A DNA stretch of 64,000 nt, from assembly GCF_021582895.2 (NCBI RefSeq), contig NZ_CP091139.2, forward strand, positions 682,001 through 746,000, written 5' to 3'. How positions within the stretch are numbered: position 1 is the stretch's first letter; each line of letters starts with the position of its first letter. Below, piece after piece: positions 42,131 through 55,730 of the stretch. The notes under the pieces are model-generated. The model was not told the origin of the DNA. It saw only the letters and a program-made list of their open reading frames with translations, and ran no database searches. The DNA is from Microbacterium elymi. Lineage in GTDB: Bacteria > Actinomycetota > Actinomycetes > Actinomycetales > Microbacteriaceae. Made by a program: the position numbers and the translations under genes.

Positions 42131-43111
42131 CTAGGGCGTGTCTCCCATATGTTTGGTGAGGCTCGCGGGATGCTGGCTGGGTGAGGTCGACGGGGTCGCG
42201 GTATCGGGTGTTCACGGACAAGCAGTGGGCGCGGATCGAGCCATTGCTGCCCTCGAACTCAGGCCGGCGTGGGCACCCGTTCGGAGACAGCCGGCGGATC
42301 GTCGAGGGGATCGCGTATCGGTTCCGCACCGGGATCCCGTGGCGTGACCTGCCCCGCGATGAGTTCGGTCCGTGGCAGACGGTGTGGAAACGGCACCGCC
42401 GCTATGCCGGCGACGGCACGTGGGATCGCGTGCTGACGCAGATCCTCGCGGAGGCCGACGCGGCCGGCAAGATCGACTGGGCAGTCTCGATCGATGCCAC
42501 GATCGCCCGCGCACATCAGCACGCGACGAACACCACCCGCCCCGAGCAGGACACAGGGGGCGGGATCGAATCACAAGAATCTGCCCTGGCAGGAGATTGA
42601 GCCGCCCGGTCACGGCATCGGCCGCTCCCGCGGCGGCCTGACCACGAAGATCCATCAGGCCGTCGACGGGCACGGCCGACCGTTGGGCATGATCGTTACC
42701 GGCGGGCAGCGCAACGACGGCGCGATGCTGATCGAGGTGCTCGCCCAGATCCACGTTCCCCGACTCGGCCGTGGCAGGCCACGCACCCGCCCCGACGCGG
42801 TGCTCGCCGATCGCGCGTACGCAACCGGCGTGATCCGCGGCGAACTGCGGCGGCGGGCGATCAAGGCGGTCATTCCCGACAAGCGCGACCAAGCCGCAGC
42901 GCGCAAACGCCGCGGCCGCCACGGTGGTCGCCCGCCCGCGCTCGATGCCGAGGCATACAAGGGCCGCAACGTCGTCGAACGATTCTTCGCCCTCGCCAAG
43001 CAATGGCGCGGCATCGCCACCCGCTACGACAAACTCGCAATCACCTACCGCGCCGGCGTCACCCTCTGCGCCATCCTCACCTGGCAACGCCTATTGGGAG
43101 ACACGCCCTAG
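42131..43111 (+). mobile_element. IS5-family insertion sequence
   Basis: About 0.98 kb bounded by inverted repeats CTAGGGCGTGTCTCCCA (42131-42147) and its complement TGGGAGACACGCCCTAG (43095-43111). The outer CTA/TAG bases may be the target-site duplication (TA-type). It contains one transposase gene split into two overlapping frames. The right end coincides with the stop codon of the adenosine deaminase gene on the other strand. It resembles the IS427 group of the IS5 family. Confidence 0.85.
42181..43111 (+). CDS. IS5-family transposase, two overlapping frames
   Basis: DDE transposase, about 309 residues if the frames are joined. Frame one (42181-42600) has FTDKQWARIEPLLPS, YRFRTGIPWRDLP and VSIDATIARAHQHA with the first catalytic Asp. 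Frame two (to 43111) has GRSRGGLTTKIHQAVDG, VLADRAYATGVIRG with the second Asp, and YKGRNVVERFFALAKQWRGIATRYDK with the Glu. They meet at a GGGGGC run (42556-42561), where a +1 shift joins them. IS427-group elements often use programmed frameshifting, but given the many indels in this window a sequencing error in the G run is also possible. The stop lies within the terminal repeat. Confidence 0.85.
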
Positions 43112-44223
43112 TCGCCGAACCCGGTGGCGATCACGTCGATCAGCTCGGCGCGCTCCTCGACCGGCAGGAACGCCGCCGCGGCGGCGTTGAGCTGGAACGC
43201 CTGGATGTCTTCGAGGTCGTAGTCGAACGTCTCGGCCAGCAGCGCCAGCTCGCGGGTGAGCGAGGTGGCGCTCATCGTGCGGTTGTCGACGTTGACCGTG
43301 ACGGCGAAGCCGAGCTGGTACAGCAGGTCGAACGGGTGGTCGGCCAGCTCGGTCCCCCAGGCGGCGATCGCGCCGGTCTGCAGGTTCGATGAGGGCGAGA
43401 GCTCGAGCGGGATCTCGCGGTCGCGGACCCAGCGCGACAGGTCGCCGAAGCGCACCTGCACGTCGTCGCCCTCGCGCCCGGCGAACTCGAGGTCGGCGGC
43501 GATGCGCACGCCGTGACCGAGCCGCAGCGCCCGCCCGTCCAGCAGCGCCGAGCGGATCGAATCCAGCCCGGCGGCCTCACCGGCGTGCACCGTGGCGGGG
43601 AAGAACTCGGATGCCAGGTAGTCGAACGCCTCGCGCAGCCGCGACGGCGGGAAACCGTCCTCGGGCCCGGCGATGTCGAACCCGACGGCCCCGCGGTCGC
43701 GCCACGACACGGCGAGTCGGGCGATCTCCAGCGCGCGATCGGTGTGCCGCATGGCGCTGATCAGCTGCCCGACCCGGATGTCGCTGCCGGCCGCGGCGGC
43801 CGCATCCTCGCCCTGCGCGATGCCCTCCTGCACCGCGGCGACCGCGTCGTCCAGGCTCAGCCCGGCGGTCAGGTGCTGCTCGGGCGCCCACCGCACCTCG
43901 CCGTAGACCACGCCGTCGGCGACCAGGTCCTCGACGAAATCACGCGCGACCCGGGTCAGCCCCTCCCGCGTCTGCATCACCGCGAGGGTGAGGTCGAACG
44001 TCTTCAGATACTCGACCAGCGAGCCCGAGTCGCTCTGCCGGGCGAACCACGCGCCGAGCGCGGCGGCATCCGGTGCGGGCACGTCGATGCCGGCCGCCTC
44101 GGCGAGCTCGATGATCGTCGCCGGGCGGACGCCGCCGTCGAGGTGGTCATGCAGCGAGACCTTCGGCAGGCTGCGCAGCGAGACGCCGCCGATCAGGGTG
44201 TCGCCGTTCTGGTCGATGGGCAT
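43108..44223 (-). CDS. add: Adenosine deaminase
   Basis: Hydrolyses adenosine to inosine. 371 residues with an unbroken frame: KVSLHDHLDGGVRP (zinc HxH), TVHAGEAAG (His and Glu), LGHGVRIA and ELSPSSNLQTGA, all standard. The last codon before the stop is at the edge of the IS5 element, and the TAG stop is formed by the IS terminal repeat, so the native C-terminus may be slightly altered. It is the last gene of the nucleoside salvage operon. Confidence 0.94.
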   Translation of the reverse strand: MPIDQNGDTLIGGVSLRSLPKVSLHDHLDGGVRPATIIELAEAAGIDVPAPDAAALGAWFARQSDSGSLVEYLKTFDLTLAVMQTREGLTRVARDFVEDLVADGVVYGEVRWAPEQHLTAGLSLDDAVAAVQEGIAQGEDAAAAAGSDIRVGQLISAMRHTDRALEIARLAVSWRDRGAVGFDIAGPEDGFPPSRLREAFDYLASEFFPATVHAGEAAGLDSIRSALLDGRALRLGHGVRIAADLEFAGREGDDVQVRFGDLSRWVRDREIPLELSPSSNLQTGAIAAWGTELADHPFDLLYQLGFAVTVNVDNRTMSATSLTRELALLAETFDYDLEDIQAFQLNAAAAAFLPVEERAELIDVIATGFGD

Positions 44224-44272
44224 GATTCTCCTTGCCGGGTGTGGGGATGCCGCGGCCGCCGGCCGCGGCCGG

Positions 44273-45583
<1,311 letters not shown>

Positions 45584-45750
45584 CGCCTCTCCCCCGTCGT
45601 TCCGTCTCGCCGGCGCTCGCTCAACGACCCGCCTCCCGATGACTCTCCCCCGTCGTTCCGTCTCGCCGGCGCTCGCTCAACGACCCGCCTCCCGACCCCG
45701 CGTGGTCGTTTCGTCTCGCCGGCGCTCGCTCAACGACCTGCCCTCCGCGC
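45584..45750. repeat. ~56-bp tandem repeat, three copies, between deoA and cdd
   Basis: CGTCGTTCCGTCTCGCCGGC recurs at about 45595 and 45651, with a variant near 45703, each followed by GCTCGCTCAACGACC. The wording (TCGTCTCGC ... GCTCGCTCA) is shared with the repeats at 2.3 and 11.7 kb, so this is a dispersed family. No gene is seen in the gap. Confidence 0.8.
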
Positions 45751-46153
45751 TCAACGGCCGGCCCTCTCCAGGTCGCGCGGGCCGAACGCGTCCGGCAGGA
45801 CCTCGTCGATGGTGCGGATGCCCGAGACGGTGTCCAGCAGCATCCCGGGAATCGCATGCTCGAACGGCAAGCTGCCGGCACCGGCCGCACGGCATGATCG
45901 TCTCGCCGTCGCCGTTCACGCAGACGAACGCGACCAGCTGGCCGCCGCCGGACATGTGCAGATCCGAGACGAGCCCGCATTCTGCGCAGAGGGTGACCCC
46001 GTACGACGCGTTCTCGACATCGCAGCCCTGGATGAGTCGGCCGTCCGTGACCAGTGCCGCGGCGCCCACGCGGTATCGCGAGTACGGCGCGTACGCGCGC
46101 TCGGACGCCTCGCGCGCGGCCGTGTGCAGCGCGTCCCAGTCGATGTCGGTCAC
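45751..46153 (-). CDS. cdd: Cytidine deaminase (frameshifted)
   Basis: Small tetrameric-type deaminase of about 133 residues. Zinc motifs: GVTLCAECGLVS (Cys-Ala-Glu) and MPCGRCRQ (PCxxCRQ). AYAPYSRYRVGAAALV opens the fold. The frame breaks at about 45868, where GGCAAGCTGCCGG should be GGCAGCTGCCGG; the corrected C-terminus reads IPGMLLDTVSGIRTIDEVLP and ends ERAGR. It converts cytidine to uridine, which deoA-type enzymes then split. Confidence 0.92.
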
Positions 46154-46189
46154 GTTCTGCTCCTCGGGTGGCGGATGCCGCGCCCGCGG

Positions 46190-47466
46190 CTATCCCTTGA
46201 CATACGGTTTGCCGTCGGCGGCCGGGGCGGTGATCTTGCCGGCGAACCCCGCGACCGCCAGGATCGTCACGATGTAGGGCAGCATCAGCATGAACTCGCT
46301 GGGGATCGGCGTCTTCAGCACGGTCAGCAGGTTCTGCAGGTTCGTGGCGAACCCGAACAGCAGCGCGGCCAGGGTGGCCTTGATCGGATCCCAGCCGCCG
46401 AAGATCACGGCGGCCAACGCGATGAAGCCGAGGCCGGCGGTCATGTCCTTGGTGAAGTGCGGCACCGAGACCAAGGTGAAGTACGCGCCGCCGATGCCGG
46501 CGATCGCGCCGGCCAGCAGCACGTTCCAGAAACGGGTGGGGTTCACCTTGATGCCGACGGTGTCGGCCGCCTGCGGGTGTTCGCCGACCGCGCGCAGGCG
46601 CAGTCCCCAGCGGGTGCGGTACAGCCCCCAGGCGACGACGGCGACCACGATGTACATCAGGTACACGATGAAGGGCTGATTGAAGAACACCGGACCGATG
46701 ACCGGGATGTCGCCGACCAGCGGGATCTTCCACTTGGGGAACGTCGCGGCGCTGTTCAGAGTCTGCTGGTTCGGGGCCAGCAGGGCGCCGTACAGGAACC
46801 CGGTCAGTCCCGAGACGAGGACGTTGAGCACGACGCCGACGATGATCTGGTCGACGAGGTACTTGATCGCGAACGCCGCGAGGATGAACGCGACGAACAC
46901 GCCGCCGAACATGGCGCCCAGCAGTCCGACGAAGGGGTTGCCGGTCATGCTCGACAGCAGCACGGCGCTGAACGCGCCCAGGCAAGCCTGCCCTCGATGG
47001 CGATGTTCACCACGCCGCCACGTTCGCCGATCACGCCCGCCAGCGCGCCGTAGACCAGCGGCACCGACAGCGACAGCGCACCGGCGAGCGTGCCCGCGAC
47101 GGGGACGACTCCTCCGTCCTGGGCCGCCCAGGTCAGGAACCCGAACATGCCCAGCACGGCATACACGATCGGCAGCCAGAGCCCGGTGCGGCGGTAGCCG
47201 ACGGCATCCCACCAGCTCCACGCGGTCAGGACGACGAGGATGACCCAGCTGATCCACACCGTGAGGGCGGACGGCACCGAGATGTCGGCGATCGAGAACG
47301 AGACGCCGTCCCCGATCCGGAACAGGCTCTGGCCGGTGACCGGCGAGAGCAGGAACAGCAGTCCCAGCAGCACGGTCACGAGCGTGAGGGTGATCGGCAG
47401 CTTGAGATTCCGGATGCGCACCACGCCCAGTTCGAGCGGCGGAACCGCGGCGGTCATCGCGGTCAT
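46190..47466 (-). CDS. Nucleoside ABC transporter permease, second subunit (frameshifted)
   Basis: About 425 residues with some ten hydrophobic helices, BPD-transp-2 family: [68 protein letters not shown] (the conserved EAA-like loop) and [13 protein letters not shown]. One break near 46984 (CAGGCAAGCC region, one base missing). Its ATG overlaps the stop of the other permease. With the BMP lipoprotein and ATPase it resembles the guanosine/nucleoside NupNOPQ-type transporters. Confidence 0.88.
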
Positions 47467-48815
47467 GAGGCCACCGCCTTCGTCTGGGCCGCCGCCCGTT
47501 TGCGGGCGCGCCGGGCGCGTGCTCGCGGCGGGAGTTCGGAGTCGTCCTTCGGCAGGAAGAAGATGGCCCGCACCAGCGGCGGGGCGGCGATGAACAGCAC
47601 GATCATCGACTCGACGACCAGCACGATGTCGACCGGGATGCCCTCGGCCGCCTGCATGGTGAACGATCCCGCCTTCAGCGCGCCGAACAGCAGTCCGGCC
47701 CAGAACGTGCCCCAGGCACGGCTGCGACCGAGCAGCGCCACGGTGATGGCGTCGAAGCCGATGCCGGCGTCGATGCCGCCATCGAAGCCGCTGGTGACCG
47801 ACCCGAGGATCTGGTTCATGCCGGCCAGACCCGCCAGCCCACCGGCCAGGAGCATGGCGTACACGTACATCCGCGGCACGCTGATGCCGGCCGCACGGGC
47901 GGCGTGCGGGTTCTCGCCGACCGCCCGCAGCCGGAACCCGAGGCTGGAGTGCTCGATGAGCCACCAGACGATCAGGGTCGCCAGGATGACCACCGGGAAG
48001 CCCCAGTTCAGCAGCGGGAACTGCGGTCCGAGCAGCGATGGGAACTGCGCCGATTCGGGCGTGGCGGCCGAGATCGGCTGGTTCTGCCCCGGCTTGCGCA
48101 GCAGGCCCGGGGTGCGCACCAGCCAGCTGACCAGGTACAGCGCCACGAAGTTGAGCATGATCGTGAGGATCACCTCGTGCGCGCCGGTGCGCGCCTTCAG
48201 CAGGCCGGCGATGCCGCCCCAGAGGGCGCCGCCGACGATGCCGGCCACCAGCGTCAGAGGCAGGTGGAGCCACATCGGCAGGTCGAGGTTGAACGTCACC
48301 AGCGCGGCGACCGCGCAGGCGATGAGCATCTGGCCGCGCGCGCCGATGTTGAACAGGCCCGCACGGAAGGCGAGCGCGACGCCGAGGCCGGCCGCGATCA
48401 GCGGCGCAAGCGAAGCCGAGGGTGTTCGTCAGCGGCCGGATGAACTTGATGAACGAGTTCGCCCCGGGGTTGACCACGGCGCCCTGGAACAGGGCGTAGT
48501 ACGCGCCCGAGACCGACTGCCAGATCGCGACGAACGTGTCGCCGGGGCGGGAGAAGAAGTAGCCGGACGCCTTCTGCACGTTCTCGTCGGTGACGGCGAT
48601 GAGGATCCCGCCGACGACCATCGCCGCCACGATGGCGAGGATGGTGGTCACCACTGATCCGCGCAGGATCTCGCGGATCAGCTGGTTCGAGCGCGGCGCG
48701 GGCGGGACCTCCTGCGGACCGGGTGCGGACTGTCCGGTGAGCGGTCCGGATGCCGTGGGCAGCTGTTCGGGGGGCAGGCCGACGTTCTCGGGTCCTGCGC
48801 CGGGGACTCGGTCGC

Positions 48816-48819
<4 letters not shown>
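47463..48819 (-). CDS. Nucleoside ABC transporter permease, first subunit (frameshifted)
   Basis: About 451 residues. The Pro-rich cytoplasmic N-terminus ([15 protein letters not shown]) precedes helices including [59 protein letters not shown] and [11 protein letters not shown]. One break near 48410, GGCGCAAGCGAAG, for an expected GCAGC. Start ATG 48819 overlaps the ATPase stop. The basic C-terminus ([16 protein letters not shown]) is cytoplasmic. Confidence 0.88.
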
Positions 48820-50331
<1,512 letters not shown>

Positions 50332-50423
50332 ACTGTGCACCCTATCCGCATTGCCGGTCCCCACGAAGGAGGGCGGCCGGGCCGGATGCGAGGCATCCGA
50401 TCCGACCGCCCGCGCCCATTCGA

Positions 50424-51573
50424 CTACTTGGGCGAGTTCACCGAGGTGACCTTGAGGTCACCCGAGATGATCTGCTTCTTCAGCTCGTCCAGCTTGTCGG
50501 TCAGGCCGCTGGGCAGCTTGCTCTCGAAGTCGTGGAAGCTGGACAGGCCCACGCCGCCGTTCTCCAGGGTGCCGATGTAGGGCGCCACGTCGAACTTGCC
50601 GGTCGCCGCGGACTGCACGGTGTCGTACACGGCCTGGTTGATCTGCTTCATCACCGAGACCAGGGTGATGTCCGCCACCGACGGGTCGGCGACGGCCAGG
50701 TCGGAGTCGACGCCCATCATCATGGTGTCCTTGCCGCTGTCCTTGATCGCCGCTGCGGCGCTCTGATAGATCGGGCCGCCGACCGGCAGGATCACGTCGA
50801 CGCCCTGGTCGAGGATGCCCTTCGCGGTCTGCTTGGCGGTGTCGTTGGCGGCGAAGCCGCCCGTGAACGAGCCCTTCTGCGAGTCGACGTCCCAGCCGTA
50901 GGTGGCGACCTTGGCGCTGTTGTCGTCGTTGAACTTCTTGACGCCGTCGATGAAGCCGTCCATGAAGATCGAGACCGACGGGATCTGCAGGCCGCCGAAC
51001 GTGCCCACCTTGTCGACGCCGTCCTGGTGCGAGACCGCGGCGGCCGCGTAGCCGCCGAGGTAGGCCGCTTCGACCGTGTTGAACAGGATCGGCTTGATGT
51101 TCGGGGCGTCGGGCTTGCCGTCCGGGATGTCCTTGCCGTCCTTGTCCTTGGCACCCGTGTTGTCGGCGCCGTCGTCGATGATGGCGTAGTTGATGTCGGG
51201 GTTGGCCAGGGCCGACTTGACCGTGTCAGCCGACAGCTTGAAGCCGACCGAGATGATCAGCGTGCAGTTCTGACCGACGAGGCTCTCGAGGTTGGGGGCG
51301 AAGTCGCTCGCCGAGTCCGACTCGACGTCGACGGACGTGACGCCGAGCTCCTTGGCGGCCTTGTCGATGCCTTCCTTGGCCGACTGGTTGAACGAGCGGT
51401 CGTTCCAGCCGCCGTCGTCCGAGACGATGCAGGGCTTGAAGCCGGCGACGGCGGTCTGGCCGCCCTCGGTCGGGGTGTTGGCCTCGGGTGCCGTGCCGCA
51501 AGCCGGCGAGCGCGAGGAGCAGGCCGGCGGCGGCGGTGACGCCGACGAGCTTGCGAGCAGAAGAGATGGTCAA
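50424..51573 (-). CDS. BMP-family nucleoside-binding lipoprotein (frameshifted)
   Basis: Surface substrate-binding protein of about 382 residues, first gene of the operon. The signal peptide ends in lipobox LALAGC (Cys25), then GFKPCIVSDDGGWNDRSFNQSAKEGIDKAAKELG, typical of BmpA/PnrA-like nucleoside receptors. Later: VGFKLSADTVKSALANPDINYAIIDD, AYLGGYAAAAVSHQD and GFAANDTAKQTAKGILDQGVDVI. The break at about 51497, GCCGCAAGCCGG, destroys the lipobox Cys unless corrected to GCAGC. Start TTG 51573 has GGAGG five bases upstream. Confidence 0.92.
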
Positions 51574-51699
51574 CTCGACCTCCACAGAACGGGCCGCAGG
51601 GTTACGGCGATTCTTCACAAGTTACCCAGTGTGACACTCGAATTGCGCATTCCGCCCCCGTGCGCGGGTGAATGGTTATCAACCCGCAACGATCGGCGG

Positions 51700-52816
51700 C
51701 TAGAGCACGTCGCCGCGACCGGTGAGCTTGAGCGCGTCCACGACGCCCTTGACCCGCTTGCGCGTTCTCGCTGGTGGTCACCAGCAGCGCATCCGGGGTG
51801 TCCACGACGATGATGTCCTTCACGCCGATCAGCGAGATCACCCGCGTGGTCTGGCTGACCACGATGCCGCTGGCCGCGTCCGAGAGCACCCGCGCGTTCG
51901 GACCGAGGATCGCCAGATCGTTCTTGCGCCCGTGCGAGTTGAGCTTGGCGAGGCTGGCGAAATCTCCGACGTCGTCCCAGTCGAAGTGCCCGGGGATCAC
52001 CGCGAGCCGGCCGCGCTCGGCGGCGGGCTCGGCCACCGAGTAGTCGATCGCGATCTTCTCCAGCGTCGGCCACACCCGGTCCACCACCGGACCCCGGGCA
52101 TCCCGGTCGTCCCACGCCTCGGCGAGATCCATCAGCCCGGCGTACAGCTGCGGTCGGCTCTCGGCGATCTCGCCGAGCAGCACGTCGGCGCGGGAGATGA
52201 ACATGCCCGCGTTCCACAGGTACGAGCGATCCGCGAAGTACTGCTGCGCGGTCTCGAGATCCGGCTTCTCCACGAACCGCTCCACCAGAGCCGCCTCAGG
52301 GGCGCCGTCGACGAGGAGCTCATCGGCCTTCTTGATGTAGCCGAATCCGATCGAGGCCTCGGTGGGCGGGATGCCGATGGTGCAGATGTATCCCTCGCGG
52401 GCGACCTGGATCGCCTGGCGCACCGCCCAGTCGAACAGATGCGGCACCGCGATCACGTGGTCCGCGGCGAACGAGCCGACGATGACGTCCGGCTCACGCC
52501 GGGACAGCACCGCCGCGGCCAGGCCGATCGCGGCCGTCGAGTCGCGCGGCTCGGATTCCAGGAGCACGTTGCGGTCGGCGATCGCCGGCAGCTCCTTCTC
52601 CACCGCGGCGCGGTGGGCGCGACCGGTCACCACCGCGATCCGGTCCGGTCCGGTCAGCGGCTCCAGCCGATCCCAGGTGTCGCGGAGCAGGGTGTGCCCG
52701 GAGCCGGTCAGGTCGTGCAGGAACTTCGGCGCGTCGGCACGGGAGAGCGGCCACAGCCGACTGCCGATGCCACCGGCAGGGATGATCGCATAGAAGTCGG
52801 AGATGGGATCGGCCAT
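51700..52816 (-). CDS. manC: Mannose-1-phosphate guanylyltransferase (frameshifted)
   Basis: Makes GDP-mannose for envelope glycans. About 371 residues: AIIPAGGIGSRLWPLSRADAPKFLHDL (nucleotidyltransferase signature), LLESEPRDSTAAIGLAA, ASIGFGYIKKA, FVEKPD, LWNAGMFI and WDDVGDFASL. The frame breaks near 51757: GACCCGCTTGCGCG for an expected GCTGC; the corrected tail is RVKGVVDALKLTGRGDVL. It lacks the PMI domain of bifunctional enzymes. Confidence 0.94.
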
Positions 52817-52872
52817 GCCCCCAGGGTATCCGCGGCCAGTCCCCCGACACAGCCCGCGGTGCACCCGTCCGG

Positions 52873-52916
52873 TTAGGGCCGCCTAAATCGCCCGACCCAC
52901 AGCGGGGGAATAGGAT
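52873..52916 (+). promoter_or_regulatory. Possible operator and promoter of sdhCDAB
   Basis: An inverted repeat TTAGG-GCCG-CCTAA (52873-52886) is followed by TAGGAT (52911-52916), a good -10. No clear -35 is seen. TTAGG/CCTAA half-sites resemble the ends of DtxR/IdeR iron boxes, but the spacing is shorter than the 19-bp consensus, so iron control is only a guess. Confidence 0.3.
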
Positions 52917-53004
52917 GGGGACGCGCCTGCGTGACGCCGAGGCCTTCCGGCCCCGAAGGGGCATCGACCCGCCCCACCTCGAGTTCGACCCAAGGAGGAC
53001 GGAC

Positions 53005-53439
53005 GTGTCTGCACCAGCACGCGTCACACCGACGGTGGCCGAGACGACATCCCGAACACCGCGGGGAACGCTGTACCGCGGTCGCGAGGGCATGTGGTCT
53101 TGGGTGCTGCATCGCATCACCGGCATCGGGATCTTCTTCTTCCTGCTGGTGCACGTGCTGGACACGGCGCTGATCCGGGTCGCCCCGGACGCATACGACG
53201 CCGTGATCGGGACCTACAAGAACCCGATCATGGGCGTGGGCGAGATCATCCTGGTCGCCGCCATCGCCTACCACGCGTACAACGGACTGCGGATCATCAT
53301 CGTCGACTTCTCCGCCAAGGGCGCGAAGTACCAGCGCCAGCTGTGGTGGGGCGTGCTGGGCCTGTGGTTCATCACCATGGCCGGATTCGTCCCGCGCCAG
53401 CTCATGGTCATCGTCGCCGAGATCACCGGGGGGCACTGA
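53005..53439 (+). CDS. sdhC: Succinate dehydrogenase cytochrome b556 subunit
   Basis: Membrane anchor, 144 residues. SWVLHRITGIGIFFFLLVHVLD carries the conserved His residues of the quinone/heme region, followed by two more helices. The start is GTG 53005, with AAGGAGG at 52992-52998; the earlier in-frame ATG at 52915 would add a Pro/Arg-rich 30-residue extension and lacks a ribosome binding site. sdhD follows after one base. Confidence 0.92.
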   Translation: MSAPARVTPTVAETTSRTPRGTLYRGREGMWSWVLHRITGIGIFFFLLVHVLDTALIRVAPDAYDAVIGTYKNPIMGVGEIILVAAIAYHAYNGLRIIIVDFSAKGAKYQRQLWWGVLGLWFITMAGFVPRQLMVIVAEITGGH

Positions 53440-53440
53440 C

Positions 53441-53884
53441 ATGACCAGCGACACCATCGCCGATCCGCGCACTCCGCTCGCGCCGCGCCGCAAGGGCCTC
53501 AACCTCGAGAAGTGGGGCTGGGCGTACATGCGCGTCTCGGGCGTGCTGCTGGTGGTGCTGATCTTCGGCCACCTGTTCGTGAACCTCGTCATGGGCGAGG
53601 GCGTGCGTCAGATCGACTTCGCCTTCGTCGTGGGCAAGTACGCCACGCCGTTCTGGCAGTGGTGGGACGTGCTGATGCTCTGGCTCGGCCTGATCCACGG
53701 CACGAACGGCATGCGCACGATCGTGAACGACTACGTCACGCACAACGGCACCCGCCGCGTGCTCATCTGGGCGCTGTGGATCGTCGCGGGGCTGCTGATC
53801 CTGCTGGGGACCCTCGTGGTCTTCACCTTCGACCCCTGCATCCCGCCGGTGCCCAGCTCGCTGGCCGGCATCTGCCCCGCCTGA
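53441..53884 (+). CDS. sdhD: Succinate dehydrogenase hydrophobic anchor subunit
   Basis: 147 residues with three helices: [42 protein letters not shown] and [24 protein letters not shown]. The His residues in GHLF and LIHG are candidates for heme or quinone contact. Together with SdhC it anchors the flavoprotein and iron-sulfur subunits to the inner face of the membrane. Confidence 0.93.
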   Translation: MTSDTIADPRTPLAPRRKGLNLEKWGWAYMRVSGVLLVVLIFGHLFVNLVMGEGVRQIDFAFVVGKYATPFWQWWDVLMLWLGLIHGTNGMRTIVNDYVTHNGTRRVLIWALWIVAGLLILLGTLVVFTFDPCIPPVPSSLAGICPA

Positions 53885-53924
53885 CCCGCACGAACGGCCC
53901 GAGAGAAACGAAGGCAGCCCACAC

Positions 53925-55730
53925 GTGAGTACCTCCACATCCGGCGACGTCGTCAAGGACGGCGTGCACTACCACCAGTTCGACATCGTCATCGTCGGCG
54001 CCGGCGGCGGCGGCATGCGAGCGGCGATCGAAGCCGGCCCCAACGCCAACGTGGCGGTCATCTCCAAGCTGTACCCCACCCGGTCGCACACCGGCGCGGC
54101 GCAGGGCGGCATGGCGGCGGCCCTGTCCAACGTCGAGGAGGACAACTGGGAGTGGCACACCTACGACACCGTCAAGGGCGGTGACTACCTGGTCGACCAG
54201 GACGCGGCCGAGATCCTGGCCAAGGAGGCCATCGACGCCGTCATCGACCTGGAGAACATGGGCCTGCCGTTCAACCGCACGCCCGAGGGCAAGATCGACC
54301 AGCGCCGGTTCGGCGGGCACACCCGCGACCACGGCAAGGCGGCGGTCCGCCGCGCCTGCTACGCGGCCGACCGCACCGGCCACATGATCCTGCAGACGCT
54401 GTACCAGAACTGCGTGCGGCTGGGCATCAACTTCTTCAACGAGTTCTACGTGCTCGATCTGATCACCGTGGACGATGCCGACGGCAGCACCCAGATCGCG
54501 GGAGTGGTCGCATACGAGCTGGCCACCGGCGAGCTGCACGTGTTCCAGTCGAAGGCGATCATCTTCGCCACCGGCGGGTTCGGCAAGATCTTCAAGACCA
54601 CCTCCAACGCGCACACGCTCACCGGCGACGGCGTCGGCATCATCTGGCGCAAGAAGCTGCCGCTGGAGGACATGGAGTTCTTCCAGTTCCACCCGACCGG
54701 CCTGTACGGCCTCGGCATCCTGCTCACCGAAGGCGCCCGCGGCGAAGGCGCGATCCTGCGCAACGCGTCGGGTGAGCGCTTCATGGAGCGCTACGCCCCC
54801 ACCATCAAGGACCTCGCACCCCGCGACATCGTCGCCCGCAGCATGGTCCAGGAAGTGCTGGACGGCCGCGGTGCGGGCCCGCACAAGGACTACGTCTACC
54901 TGGACTGCACGCATCTGGGCGCCGAGGTGCTCGAGACCAAGCTGCCGGACATCACCGAGTTCGCCCGCACCTACCTGGGCGTGGACCCCGTGGTCGAGCC
55001 GGTGCCGGTCATGCCCACCGCGCACTACGCGATGGGCGGCATCCCGACCAACAACGACGCCGAGGTGCTGCGCACCAACACCGACGTCGTGCCCGGGCTG
55101 TATGCGGCCGGCGAGTGCGCGTGCGTGTCGGTGCACGGATCGAATCGCCTGGGCACCAACTCGCTGCTGGACATCAACGTGTTCGGCAAGCGCGCGGGCA
55201 ACAACGCGGTCGAGTACGTCAAGACGGCCGAGTTCGTGCCGCTGCCGGAGGACCCGGCCGCCGAGGTGCGCACGCTGATCGAGACGCTGCGCGACAACTC
55301 GGGCACCGAGCGGGTCGCCGCGCTGCGCAAGACGCTGCAGAACGACATGGACCTGAAGGCCCAGGTGTTCCGCACCGAGGAGTCGCTGACCGAGGTGCTG
55401 GGCACGATCGAGGAGCTGCGCGAGCGGTACAAGAACATCCACGTCGACGACAAGGGCAAGCGGTACAACACCGATCTGCTCGAGGCCGTCGAGCTGGGCT
55501 TCCTCCTGGACATCGCCGAGGTCGTCGTCTACGCCGCCCGCAACCGCAAGGAGAGCCGCGGCGGCCACATGCGCGACGACTACCCGAAGCGCGACGACGA
55601 CACCTACATGAAGCACACGATGGCGTACCTGACCGGTGACCCGCACTCCTCGGACGCCACCGACCACATCACGCTGGACTGGAAACCCGTGGTCATCACG
55701 CGCTACCAGCCGATGGAGAGGAAGTACTGA
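53925..55730 (+). CDS. sdhA: Succinate dehydrogenase flavoprotein subunit
   Basis: Oxidises succinate to fumarate. Intact, 601 residues: FAD site [15 protein letters not shown], the covalent-FAD His in [51 protein letters not shown] with the active Arg region, and [14 protein letters not shown]. The GTG start at 53925 follows GAGAGAAACGAAGG. Codon usage and length are normal. Confidence 0.96.
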   Translation: MSTSTSGDVVKDGVHYHQFDIVIVGAGGGGMRAAIEAGPNANVAVISKLYPTRSHTGAAQGGMAAALSNVEEDNWEWHTYDTVKGGDYLVDQDAAEILAKEAIDAVIDLENMGLPFNRTPEGKIDQRRFGGHTRDHGKAAVRRACYAADRTGHMILQTLYQNCVRLGINFFNEFYVLDLITVDDADGSTQIAGVVAYELATGELHVFQSKAIIFATGGFGKIFKTTSNAHTLTGDGVGIIWRKKLPLEDMEFFQFHPTGLYGLGILLTEGARGEGAILRNASGERFMERYAPTIKDLAPRDIVARSMVQEVLDGRGAGPHKDYVYLDCTHLGAEVLETKLPDITEFARTYLGVDPVVEPVPVMPTAHYAMGGIPTNNDAEVLRTNTDVVPGLYAAGECACVSVHGSNRLGTNSLLDINVFGKRAGNNAVEYVKTAEFVPLPEDPAAEVRTLIETLRDNSGTERVAALRKTLQNDMDLKAQVFRTEESLTEVLGTIEELRERYKNIHVDDKGKRYNTDLLEAVELGFLLDIAEVVVYAARNRKESRGGHMRDDYPKRDDDTYMKHTMAYLTGDPHSSDATDHITLDWKPVVITRYQPMERKY

